A stretch of DNA of 6,592 nucleotides from Actinomycetes bacterium (GCA_023428185.1 JAEYYZ010000127.1:1-6592); one strand, 5' to 3'; positions 1 to 5,912 are shown, counted from the first letter of the stretch. The notes: a model not told the origin generated them from the sequence alone. Numbers and translations are program-made.

Positions 1-1
1 G

Positions 2-406
2 GGGTTTCTCGACGAACTCGACGCCGCAGGTATCCGCTACGGCGCAGTGAGCAACGCACTCGTCGCATATCAGACGGAGAAGCTCGCACGGGCGGGCCTC
101 TCGCGAGTGCCGATGCTCGTGGGCACGGACACCTTTGGCAGAGGCAAGCCCGATCCCCGCGTGTTTGTGGAGGGTGCGCGTTTGCTGGGAGCCAGCGTGG
201 CATCGGCCGTGTATGTGGGTGACGAACTGGACATCGATGCACGCGCTGCCGTCGCTGCGGGTTGCGCGGCTGGCGTGTGGGTGGATCGCCCGGGAGTGCC
301 GCGGCCAGGGCATGCAGGCGAGGGTAGCGATGACCACGAGCTCGGCGAGGGCGTGATAAAGGTCGCCTCACTCGGCGAGGTCTATGGTGCGCTCGCGGCT
401 CTCTAG
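2..406 (+). CDS. HAD-superfamily hydrolase, 5'-partial (C-terminal part)
   Basis: This is the C-terminal 134 residues of a haloacid dehalogenase-like hydrolase, probably a small-molecule phosphatase acting in the cytoplasm. The frame is open from position 2, so the true start and motif I (DxDx[T/V]) lie upstream of the window. A GTG at 47 is in frame but falls after motif II and should not be taken as the start. Visible motifs are motif II (A-V-S-N, codons at about 44-55), the motif III lysine in G-K-P-D-P (Lys codon 146-148), and motif IV G-D-E-L-D-I-D (Gly-Asp at 218-223, later Asp codons at 230 and 236). The K-P-D-P plus G-D-x-x-x-x-D spacing fits HAD subfamily I, the phosphoglycolate phosphatase/epoxide hydrolase-like type. 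The substrate cannot be inferred. It ends with TAG at 404-406, and a tRNA gene follows 62 bp later. Confidence 0.85.
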   Translation, partial: GFLDELDAAGIRYGAVSNALVAYQTEKLARAGLSRVPMLVGTDTFGRGKPDPRVFVEGARLLGASVASAVYVGDELDIDARAAVAAGCAAGVWVDRPGVPRPGHAGEGSDDHELGEGVIKVASLGEVYGALAAL

Positions 407-436
407 CCAGGGTTCTCCGTGACTCAACGTCTCGGG

Positions 437-442
437 TAGAGT
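437..442 (+). promoter_or_regulatory. Putative -10 element of tRNA-Gln
   Basis: TAGAGT fits the TAnnnT -10 pattern and lies 26 bp before the first tRNA base, which would give a leader of about 20 nt. A convincing -35 is not visible: TTCTCC at 413-418 has 18-bp spacing but matches poorly. Confidence 0.35.
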
Positions 443-468
443 AGTGCCCCGGTTCCGCTGGAAACCAT

Positions 469-540
469 TGGGGTATGGTGTAACTGGCAGCACGACTGAT
501 TCTGGTTCAGTTAGTTGAGGTTCGAATCCTTGTACCCCAG
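469..540 (+). tRNA. tRNA-Gln (anticodon CTG)
   Basis: This is a complete 72-nt cloverleaf. The acceptor stem is TGGGGTA (469-475) with TACCCCA (533-539), and the discriminator is G540. The D stem is GTG (478-480) with CAC (491-493). The anticodon stem is ACTGA (495-499) with TCAGT (507-511), and loop TTCTGGT puts CTG at 502-504, reading CAG glutamine codons. The T arm is TGAGG (516-520), loop TTCGAAT and CCTTG (528-532), with two G-U pairs at its base. The U1-A72 first pair is a hallmark of bacterial tRNA-Gln. No CCA is encoded, since CTG follows the discriminator. A dedicated terminator lies 5 bp downstream, so it is probably transcribed alone. Confidence 0.96.
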
Positions 541-545
541 CTGCG

Positions 546-574
546 AGGCCCGCTACGGCGGGCCTTTCTGCTTT
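546..574 (+). terminator. Intrinsic terminator of tRNA-Gln
   Basis: A perfect 8-bp GC-rich stem, AGGCCCGC (546-553) with GCGGGCCT (558-565), closes a TACG loop. It is followed by the T-rich tail TTTCTGCTTT. It sits directly after the tRNA on the same strand. Confidence 0.88.
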
Positions 575-617
575 ATCCGGCCGATGCCAGCGTTTGGCAG
601 ACCGGGACCTACCGCCC

Positions 618-646
618 TTGCGGCGCACCTTGGTAACGAGTAGGTC
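618..646 (+). promoter_or_regulatory. Possible promoter of the ankyrin lipoprotein gene
   Basis: TTGCGG (618-623) and TAGGTC (641-646) are 17 bp apart, an acceptable vegetative-type pair with a weak -10. Transcription would start near 653 and give an untranslated leader of about 70 nt before the ATG at 724. No better pair stands out between 575 and 723. The interval also holds a small dyad, TGCCA-N5-TGGCA (585-599), of unknown meaning. Confidence 0.28.
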
Positions 647-723
647 ACGAAATCCAAACTCCCCGCGAGGGTGGTCCTCACATCGCGATCCTGATCTCAC
701 CCACTACGTGAGAGGGAGGGACG

Positions 724-1434
724 ATGCGAGGCATCACCTACATTGCCACCGCCGCCGTTGCGGTGGCTCTTGCCGGTTGCGCACCTAGCGCCCCGGCAGC
801 TGAACCCACAGATACACCCACTATCGAAGCGGTCGCCCAAGCGCCCGCTGACCCGCAAGAGGCGTTGCTTGTTGCCATTCAGAATGGCGATGCCGCTGCT
901 CTCCAGGCCGCAATTGATCGCGGCGCGGACCCAAGCGCCGAGGTGGGGCCACGAACCACCGCTCTCCACGCTGCCGTGCGCCACGACAACGTCGAGTTGG
1001 TGCAAGTGCTACTTGATGCGGGAGCCGACCTCGCCCAGGCCGACAGCACGGGCTACACCGCGCTACATCGGGCGGCAGAAGTTGCCAGCGGCGATGTCGT
1101 GACGGCGTTGCTTGAGGCGGGAGCACCCACCGACGGCTACACCACCGACGCATATGGAATGGGCCCACTGCACGTGGCCGCCTATTACAACAACGTCAGC
1201 GCCATCGAAGCCCTGCTTGCTGGGGGATTGCCCATCGACGACCAAGGCGGAAACTTCAGCGCGACTCCGCTCCACTGGGCGGCTTTCTACAACTCAGTAG
1301 ATGCCATTCAGGTGCTCGTCATGTACGGCGCAGACGTGACGCTGCTCAACGAAGGTGGCGAGACGCCACTAGACGCCGCGATACTCGCGGGCAACGCCGA
1401 GGCTCAAGCAGCCCTCGAGGCGCTCGCGCGTTAG
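724..1434 (+). CDS. Ankyrin-repeat lipoprotein
   Basis: The 236-residue protein is predicted to be exported and lipid-anchored on the outer face of the membrane. Residues 1-18 form a short signal peptide with few charges and an Ala/Val-rich core. It ends in the lipobox L-A-G-C, with Cys19 as the lipidation site. A Pro/Ala/Thr-rich linker (20-44) follows. Residues 45-236 then contain about six ankyrin repeats, beginning near 45, 78, 111, 147, 181 and 214. Conserved T-A-L-H / T-P-L-H turns and G-A-D or G-A-P hairpin ends are visible. Ankyrin arrays bind other proteins, so a periplasmic-side or surface scaffold or inhibitor role is plausible, but the partner is unknown. The start is supported by the purine-rich AGGGAGGG at 713-720. 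The stop overlaps the end of the convergent clpB-like gene, and no terminator separates them. The ankyrin and lipoprotein call is firm; the function is not. Confidence 0.9.
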   Translation: MRGITYIATAAVAVALAGCAPSAPAAEPTDTPTIEAVAQAPADPQEALLVAIQNGDAAALQAAIDRGADPSAEVGPRTTALHAAVRHDNVELVQVLLDAGADLAQADSTGYTALHRAAEVASGDVVTALLEAGAPTDGYTTDAYGMGPLHVAAYYNNVSAIEALLAGGLPIDDQGGNFSATPLHWAAFYNSVDAIQVLVMYGADVTLLNEGGETPLDAAILAGNAEAQAALEALAR

Positions 1435-3584
1435 GTGCGCGTTAGCGTGACTGCCTGACCGTCCCAATCAGCCACCACGGTGTCGCCCTCTGCGATCCGG
1501 CCATCAACAATCTCTTTGGCGAGAGCGTTGACCAGTCTCGACTGGATGAGCCGGCGCAGGGGGCGCGCACCAAACTGTGGATCAAAGCCGTCAGTAGCAA
1601 GCGAAGCTCGCAAGGCATCGGAAACCGTGAGCGTGATGTCTTTCGCCTCATGCAAACGCCGGACCGTGGCCGCAATCTCCGTGGCCACAATGCCTTCCAT
1701 GGCTACCGGATCGATACGGTCAAAGATGACGATGTCATCGAGCCGGTTGAGGAACTCGGGCCGGAACGCGCGCTTGAGCACTGCGTGCAGGTCGCGTTCC
1801 AACGACTCGCGGTCCACGCCGTCCCACTCCAGCACCAAGTCAGATCCCAGGTTGGAGGTCATCACGATGATGGTGTTGGTGAAGTTGACAGTGCGGCCTT
1901 GGCCGTCGGTGAGGCGACCGTCGTCCAGAACTTGCAGCAACACGTTCCACACGTCGGGGTGAGCCTTCTCCACCTCATCGAACAACACCAAGGAATAGGG
2001 CCGACGCCGCACAGCCTCCGTGAGTTGCCCACCTTGGTCGTAGCCCACGTAGCCAGGGGGAGAGCCAATGAGGCGGCTCACCGCATGGGACTCCATGTAC
2101 TCAGACATGTCGATGCGCACCATGGCACGTTCGTCGTCAAAGAGTTGCTGCGCGAGTGCGCGAGCGAGTTCCGTCTTGCCCACGCCAGTGGGGCCGAGGA
2201 ACATGAACGAGCCAATAGGTCGGTTGGCGTCCGCCAACCCCGCCCTGGCGCGGCGGATGGCATCGGCCACCGCAGTGATAGCACTGTCTTGGCCCACCAC
2301 ACGTTCGTGGAGGCGCTCCTCCAGGTGGCCTAGCTTGCTGGACTCCTCGGTCAGCAACCGTTCCACTGGCACGCCCGTCCACTTGGCCACCACGGCCGCG
2401 ATGTCTTCGCCGGTGACTTCCTCACGCAGCATGCGCTCGTGCGCGGGGATGGCGTCAAGTTCCGCCCGCGCGGCAGCCATGTCTTTCTCGGCCTGAGGCA
2501 TCTCGCCGTAGCGGATGCGCCCTGCGTGTTCCAGTTCACCCAAGCGTTCGGCGCGCTCGAGGTCACGGCTCAACTGCTCCATGCGCTCAGTGGCTCCGGA
2601 CACGCGTGAAATGAGGTCCTTCTCCCGCGCCCAACGCATGTTGAGTTCCTCAGACTCTGCCTTGAGCCGTGAGATCTCCTCGTCGATCTCGTCGCGCCTG
2701 GCGCGAGCGGCATCGGCCTTGTCCTTGGCGACCTGCGTGCGCTCGATCTCCAGCTGCATGATGCGCCTGCGGGCGCGATCCAAGTCAATGGGCATGGAGT
2801 CCAACTGCATCTTGAGGGCGCTCGTGGCCTCGTCAATGAGGTCCACTGCTTTGTCTGGCAGGAACCTTTCCGTGATGTAGCGGTCCGAAAGTTTGGCGGC
2901 CTGGACAATCGCCTCGTCGGTGATCTTCACGCCGTGGTGGACCTCGTACTTTTCTTGGAGCCCGCGCAGGATGGCCACAGTGTCTTCCAAGCTGGGTTCG
3001 CCCACGTAGACGGGCTGGAAGCGGCGCTCCAGGGCAGAGTCAGTCTCCACGTACTGGCGGTATTCGTTGAGGGTGGTGGCGCCGATCATGCGCAACTTGC
3101 CGCGCGCGAGCATGGGCTTGAGGATGTTGCCAGCGTCTACGGAGCCCTCCGCACGGCCCGCGCCCACGATGGTGTGCATCTCGTCCACAAATAGCACGAT
3201 GCGTCCCTCTGCGGCCTCGACCTCTTCCAGTACGGCCTTGAGTCGCTCTTCGAACTGGCCACGGAAGGCCGCGCCCGCCACCAAAGAACTGATAGCAACG
3301 GAGACCACGCGGCGATCCTTGAGGGACGAGGGCACGTCACCTGCAACGATGCGTTGCGCAAGGCCTTCCACAATGGCGGTCTTGCCCACGCCGGGCTCGC
3401 CAATGAGGACCGCATTGTTCTTGGTGCGTCGAGCGAGCACTTGCATGACGCGACGAATCTCCTCGTCCCGGCCAATCACAGGGTCGAGTGCGCCCGCCTC
3501 AGCGAGTGCGGTGAAGTCTTGTCCAAACTGCTCAAGGGCAGATTTCTGCTCCTCGGTGTGAGGAGCTTGCGCCTGAGTGGGCAT
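1431..3584 (-). CDS. clpB: ClpB-type AAA+ disaggregase lacking the N-terminal domain
   Basis: This 717-residue HSP100 chaperone should use ATP to thread aggregated proteins through its hexameric ring, normally together with DnaK/DnaJ/GrpE. Residues 1-20 are a short linker, and the first ATPase domain follows: Walker A G-E-P-G-V-G-K-T (62-69), Walker B ending D134-E135, and arginine finger Arg187/Arg188. The coiled-coil middle domain (about 260-390) is full length and aligns end to end with E. coli ClpB from memory. The second ATPase domain has Walker A G-P-T-G-V-G-K-T (464-471), Walker B ending D536-E537, pore loop G-Y-V-G-Y (511-515), sensor 1 T-S-N (576-578) and sensor 2 G-A-R-P (672-675). 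No ClpP-binding tripeptide was noticed, and the middle domain argues for ClpB rather than ClpA or ClpC. Typical ClpB is about 860 residues, so roughly the first 145 are missing. The start is firm: AGGAGG (3591-3596) lies 6 nt away, and an in-frame TGA at 3615-3617 blocks extension. A HAIR operator lies upstream. Confidence 0.93.
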   Translation of the reverse strand: MPTQAQAPHTEEQKSALEQFGQDFTALAEAGALDPVIGRDEEIRRVMQVLARRTKNNAVLIGEPGVGKTAIVEGLAQRIVAGDVPSSLKDRRVVSVAISSLVAGAAFRGQFEERLKAVLEEVEAAEGRIVLFVDEMHTIVGAGRAEGSVDAGNILKPMLARGKLRMIGATTLNEYRQYVETDSALERRFQPVYVGEPSLEDTVAILRGLQEKYEVHHGVKITDEAIVQAAKLSDRYITERFLPDKAVDLIDEATSALKMQLDSMPIDLDRARRRIMQLEIERTQVAKDKADAARARRDEIDEEISRLKAESEELNMRWAREKDLISRVSGATERMEQLSRDLERAERLGELEHAGRIRYGEMPQAEKDMAAARAELDAIPAHERMLREEVTGEDIAAVVAKWTGVPVERLLTEESSKLGHLEERLHERVVGQDSAITAVADAIRRARAGLADANRPIGSFMFLGPTGVGKTELARALAQQLFDDERAMVRIDMSEYMESHAVSRLIGSPPGYVGYDQGGQLTEAVRRRPYSLVLFDEVEKAHPDVWNVLLQVLDDGRLTDGQGRTVNFTNTIIVMTSNLGSDLVLEWDGVDRESLERDLHAVLKRAFRPEFLNRLDDIVIFDRIDPVAMEGIVATEIAATVRRLHEAKDITLTVSDALRASLATDGFDPQFGARPLRRLIQSRLVNALAKEIVDGRIAEGDTVVADWDGQAVTLTRT

Positions 3585-3620
3585 TGCAAACCTCCTAGTA
3601 GATCGCGGGTGCGCTCATAA

Positions 3621-3641
3621 CTTGAGTCACCTACGCTCAAG
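3621..3641 (-). promoter_or_regulatory. HAIR operator (HspR binding site) of the clpB-like gene
   Basis: The inverted repeat CTTGAGT-N7-GCTCAAG matches the known HspR-associated inverted repeat CTTGAGT-N7-ACTCAAG at every arm position but one, with the exact 7-bp spacing. In Streptomyces and mycobacteria this element lets HspR, with DnaK as co-repressor, shut off dnaK-operon and clpB transcription until heat shock. Here it lies 37-57 bp before the clpB-like ATG and covers the predicted transcription start. Repression of this gene at normal temperature is therefore the expected role. Confidence 0.88.
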
Positions 3642-3667
3642 TTTACTCCGGAGCGGCGAGAATGCAA
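3640..3667 (-). promoter_or_regulatory. Promoter of the clpB-like gene
   Basis: On the minus strand, TTGCAT (3667-3662) and TAAACT (3645-3640) are separated by 16 bp, a good vegetative sigma-factor match. The predicted start near 3633 falls inside the HAIR dyad, so bound HspR would block the polymerase. The untranslated leader would be about 48 nt and contains the strong AGGAGG ribosome-binding site. Confidence 0.6.
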
Positions 3668-3713
3668 CAGATGCGGGGCTGGGCCGGATTCGCGCGGGGG
3701 TGCCACGTTCCGG

Positions 3714-3719
3714 TACTGT
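3714..3719 (+). promoter_or_regulatory. Possible -10 element of tRNA-Glu
   Basis: TACTGT matches the TAnnnT pattern 43 bp before the tRNA. Its -35 is weak: TTCGCG at 3689-3694 has long 19-bp spacing. The hexamer GGTACT occurs twice here (3712-3717 and 3721-3726) in a 9-bp direct repeat. Confidence 0.25.
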
Positions 3720-3762
3720 AGGTACTCGCGTTCACGGCCAGGTGCCGTTCGCAATTCACTAG

Positions 3763-3835
3763 GGCCCCGTCGTCTAGCGGCCTAGGACGCCGCCCTCTCA
3801 AGGCGGTAGCGCCGGTTCGAATCCGGTCGGGGCTA
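3763..3835 (+). tRNA. tRNA-Glu (anticodon CTC)
   Basis: This is a complete 73-nt cloverleaf. The acceptor stem is GGCCCCG (3763-3769) with CGGGGCT (3828-3834); its first pair is G-U, and the discriminator is A3835. The D stem is GTC (3772-3774) with GAC (3786-3788). The anticodon stem is CCGCC (3790-3794) with GGCGG (3802-3806), and loop CTCTCAA puts CTC at 3797-3799, reading GAG glutamate codons. The T arm is GCCGG (3811-3815), loop TTCGAAT and CCGGT (3823-3827). No CCA is encoded. A terminator starts 6 bp after its end. Confidence 0.96.
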
Positions 3836-3841
3836 CAACGG

Positions 3842-3876
3842 ATCCTCGTCACTCAGGTGGCGAGGATTTCTTGCTT
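3842..3876 (+). terminator. Intrinsic terminator of tRNA-Glu
   Basis: An 11-bp stem, ATCCTCGTCAC (3842-3852) with GTGGCGAGGAT (3857-3867) and one G-U pair, closes a TCAG loop. The T-rich tail TTTCTTGCTT follows on the plus strand. On the minus strand the same hairpin is not followed by T residues, so it should stop only tRNA-Glu transcripts. It lies inside the 3' end of the opposing DCC-family gene. Confidence 0.85.
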
Positions 3877-4331
3877 CCCGATGCCGGGGCCGATGCCCGG
3901 GCCGAACGAACGTCGTCCAGCGTGGCGAGGCGAGACCTCCACAACGCCACAAGGTCCGCAGGCGGAACCCCGCACGCGGGATCCTGCGCCTCCACGCGAT
4001 CACGCCGGGCCGCACGCCAGCGATACACCGCATCACGTACCACTCGCGGCACCGCGAACCCCAAGCCCGCTGCACGCCAAGGCCACGGCAAGCCAACCAG
4101 AATGCTCAGCACGGCATCGGACTGGATCCGGGCGTGATCGCCATCCCACAGAATGATGGTGGATTCCGAGATTTCGCGAGGCAGACCCGCGGCGTCAATC
4201 ACCGCCCGCCCCACGTCGCCAGCGCTACCGGCGAGCACGTACATGCCGCGCTTGTCGTGGCGCACCAGCCACGCCACAAAGCCGTTGCACAAGCCGCACT
4301 CGCCGTCGAAGACAACAACGGAGGGGCTCAT
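3849..4331 (-). CDS. DCC-family (DUF393) thiol-disulfide oxidoreductase-like protein
   Basis: The 160-residue protein has the DUF393 signature at its N terminus, F-D-G-E-C-G-L-C (residues 8-15). Cys12 and Cys15 form the CxxC pair expected to cycle between thiol and disulfide. Later family landmarks are R-x-x-S-D-A-V-L (68-75), the P-W-P-W segment (82-85), P-R-V-V-R-D-A-V-Y (95-103) and a late Cys120. Length is at the upper end for the family because of a low-complexity Ser/Pro/Lys tail (about 143-160) that looks unconserved. No signal peptide is seen, so it is probably cytoplasmic. Physiological substrates are not established for most members. It lies 25 bp downstream of the flavodoxin gene on the same strand, likely one operon. 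The start has only weak ribosome-binding signals, which suggests translational coupling or low expression. Its last codons overlap the tRNA-Glu terminator. Confidence 0.87.
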   Translation of the reverse strand: MSPSVVVFDGECGLCNGFVAWLVRHDKRGMYVLAGSAGDVGRAVIDAAGLPREISESTIILWDGDHARIQSDAVLSILVGLPWPWRAAGLGFAVPRVVRDAVYRWRAARRDRVEAQDPACGVPPADLVALWRSRLATLDDVRSARASAPASGSKKSSPPE

Positions 4332-4356
4332 ACCACCACGGTAAGCCCCCAGCGCA

Positions 4357-4875
4357 TCAGGTCAGGGACGCGAGCCGCGCACCCCACTCAGTAGCGCGTT
4401 TGCGCTCGCCCTGGCGCAACATGGATCCCGCGACGCGGACGTGCGAGTCATTGATGACCACAAAGCCTTGAGCTCGGTCCACAATGCGGTAGCCATGGGT
4501 CTTGAGCGACTTTTCGATGCGGCTTGCGCCACCGTGGCCCAATGGCCCACGGATACGAGTGTCGAAGGCCGCCGCCGCTGCAGTACCGTCCGGTAGGTCT
4601 GCCAGCCACTCCTTGACGGTGGGTTGGGTGACATCGGGTGCGAGTTCATCCTCTGCCACCGGCTTGCCGGCTGCGCTGGCCTTGGACTCCTTGGTGGGCA
4701 AACTCAACGCGTGCACGGGCGCGCCCACCACAATGAGGTCAAAGTCCGCGGCCGTTTCCGGATTCACTTGGCCCGTGTGCGCCACGGTGGCCCCCTCGCC
4801 GATGCCTTCCGCTATGGCATGTGCAATCGCCGCAGTGTTGCCCCACAGGGATTCGTACACCACAAGTGCTTTCAT
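4357..4875 (-). CDS. Flavodoxin-domain protein
   Basis: This 172-residue protein has a flavodoxin fold and is expected to bind FMN and carry electrons in the cytoplasm. The N-terminal beta strand K-A-L-V-V-Y leads into the phosphate-binding loop E-S-L-W-G-N-T (8-14), the diagnostic S/T-x-x-G-N-T pattern. The second landmark, L-I-V-V-G-A-P-V-H-A (47-56), corresponds to the strand and loop that contact the isoalloxazine ring. An acidic Lys/Glu/Asp-containing insert occupies about 61-85. A GTG directly before the ATG could also serve as start and add one Met. ATG at 4875 is preferred because GGGGAG (4882-4887) is 6 nt from it but only 3 nt from the GTG. The redox partner is unknown; the CxxC protein downstream is a candidate. 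A DevR-like palindrome lies about 85 bp upstream of the start. Confidence 0.88.
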   Translation of the reverse strand: MKALVVYESLWGNTAAIAHAIAEGIGEGATVAHTGQVNPETAADFDLIVVGAPVHALSLPTKESKASAAGKPVAEDELAPDVTQPTVKEWLADLPDGTAAAAAFDTRIRGPLGHGGASRIEKSLKTHGYRIVDRAQGFVVINDSHVRVAGSMLRQGERKRATEWGARLASLT

Positions 4876-4951
4876 CACGCTCTCCCCGCGTCATGGCCCG
4901 CCCGCCAGTGGGCAGGTACGCCTCCATCGCATCGGAAGCATCGGGGGTTTT

Positions 4952-4970
4952 CTAGGTACTTCGGTCCTAG
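4952..4970. promoter_or_regulatory. Palindrome resembling a DevR/DosR box
   Basis: CTAGG (4952-4956) and CCTAG (4966-4970) bracket AC-TTCG-GT, giving a 7-bp interrupted dyad with T4957 unpaired. Read as GGGAC-N4-GTCCC, the DevR/DosR-type pattern, the 14-mer at 4955-4968 matches 8 of 10 arm bases. Its centre is 86 bp upstream of the flavodoxin ATG on the minus strand, a plausible place for an activator. It could instead be a hairpin at the end of the SDR transcript, but no T-run follows on the minus strand, so it is not a standard terminator. Confidence 0.35.
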
Positions 4971-5015
4971 TGCGCGGTGTTTTCCGGGTGCGGGGTGCTG
5001 GCTGAGTGGGTGACG

Positions 5016-5912
5016 TTAGGGGGTGAACCCTCCACCGGTGACGGACACGGTGGAGCCGGTCACGTAACTCGACTCGCTGGAGGCGAGGAACACAAAGGCC
5101 GGCGCTACCTCGGTGGGTTGACCCGCGCGGCCCAGGGGTGTGTCAAGTCCAAACTCCACCAGGTCTTCTTGGGCCTTGCCGTGGCTCGGCTGCAATGGCG
5201 TCCAAATGGGGCCCGGAGCGACACAGTTCACACGGATGCCGCGAGGTGCGAGTTGCGCACCAACAGCCCTGGTAAAGGCACTTATTGCCGCCTTGGTGGC
5301 CACGTAGTCAACCAAGCCTGGCGAGGACTTGTACGCCACTATCGACGTGGTGTTGATGATGGACGCGCCCGGCTTGAGCAAGGGGAGTGCGGCCTTGGTG
5401 ACGCGGAACATCGCGGTGACGTTGGCGTCGAACGTGTGGAGCCACTGCTCGTCCTCGAGGTCTTCGAGGTTTTCCACATAGATCTGCCTGCTCGCGTTAT
5501 TGACCACGATGTCCAGCCCGCCCAAAGCGTCAGCGGCCGCTTGCGGCAAGCCAATGCAGTAGTCCTTGTCGGTTAAGTCACCTGGCAACTTGGCTACCGT
5601 GCGGCCGGCATCGTGGGCAAAGCTGGCGATGCGCGTGGCATCGGGCTCCTCGACAGGGAGATAGGCCATCGCCACATCCGCACCCTCCCGAGCAAAGGCG
5701 ATGGTCACGCCCGCGCCGATGCCGGAATCGGCTCCCGTGATGAGTGCCTTGCGGCCAGTGAGCCGTCCGGTGCCACGGTAGGTTTCCTCGCCATGGTCCG
5801 CTTGCGGCCTCAAGTCGCGGTCTAGCCCAGGTTCGGGCTGAGACTGCCTGGGCGGACGGATCGCTGGGTAGCGCGTGGCAGGGTTGGTGAAAGTGAGCTG
5901 GTCGTGGGCCAT
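5016..5912 (-). CDS. Short-chain dehydrogenase/reductase, GSP39/YghA-like
   Basis: This 298-residue NAD(P)-dependent oxidoreductase belongs to the longer SDR group that carries a 50-residue N-terminal extension (here Pro/Arg-rich, residues 10-50) before the Rossmann core. Visible motifs are the cofactor loop T-G-A-D-S-G-I-G (59-66), G-D-L (111-113), N-N-A-S (138-141; the usual N-N-A-G with Ser), Asn164, Ser190, and catalytic Tyr203 and Lys207 in Y-V-A-T-K. P-G-P-I-W-T (233-238) follows, and the C-terminal V-T-G-G-G-F ends the fold. Relatives include general-stress proteins of Bacillus and E. coli YghA, with alcohol or aldehyde substrates often unknown. The frame stays open to 6014, but the ATG at 5912 is chosen because GGAGG (5917-5921) lies 4 nt away and the family begins near this point. 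An ECF-like promoter lies upstream, divergent from a sigma factor gene. Confidence 0.92.
   Translation of the reverse strand: MAHDQLTFTNPATRYPAIRPPRQSQPEPGLDRDLRPQADHGEETYRGTGRLTGRKALITGADSGIGAGVTIAFAREGADVAMAYLPVEEPDATRIASFAHDAGRTVAKLPGDLTDKDYCIGLPQAAADALGGLDIVVNNASRQIYVENLEDLEDEQWLHTFDANVTAMFRVTKAALPLLKPGASIINTTSIVAYKSSPGLVDYVATKAAISAFTRAVGAQLAPRGIRVNCVAPGPIWTPLQPSHGKAQEDLVEFGLDTPLGRAGQPTEVAPAFVFLASSESSYVTGSTVSVTGGGFTP

Noticed and set aside
368..700. Open frame of 110 codons on the minus strand
   Set aside because: It runs through the complete tRNA-Gln and its terminator and resembles no known protein; it is a chance frame in GC-rich DNA.
696..712. Small hairpin CTCAC-N7-GTGAG before the ankyrin gene's ribosome-binding site
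   Set aside because: A 5-bp stem with a 7-nt loop is weak and expected by chance; it does not cover the AGGGAGGG site.
1650..2333. Open frame of 227 codons on the plus strand
   Set aside because: It lies wholly antisense to the second half of the clpB-like gene, whose conserved motifs fix the real frame. Its His/Val/Gly-rich product is typical of a shadow frame.
3614..3640. Alternative clpB promoter TTGAGC-N15-TATGAG inside and beside the HAIR
   Set aside because: The spacing is short and the -35 is just a HAIR arm; TTGCAT-N16-TAAACT further upstream fits better.
469..3835. Integrated element bounded by the two tRNA genes
   Set aside because: There is no integrase, no repeated tRNA 3' end and no change in base composition. 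Both tRNAs are intact, with their own terminators, and the genes between are chromosomal in character.
4977..5576. Open frame of 199 codons on the plus strand
   Set aside because: It is antisense to the SDR gene, whose catalytic motifs are intact, and has no domain and no ribosome-binding site.
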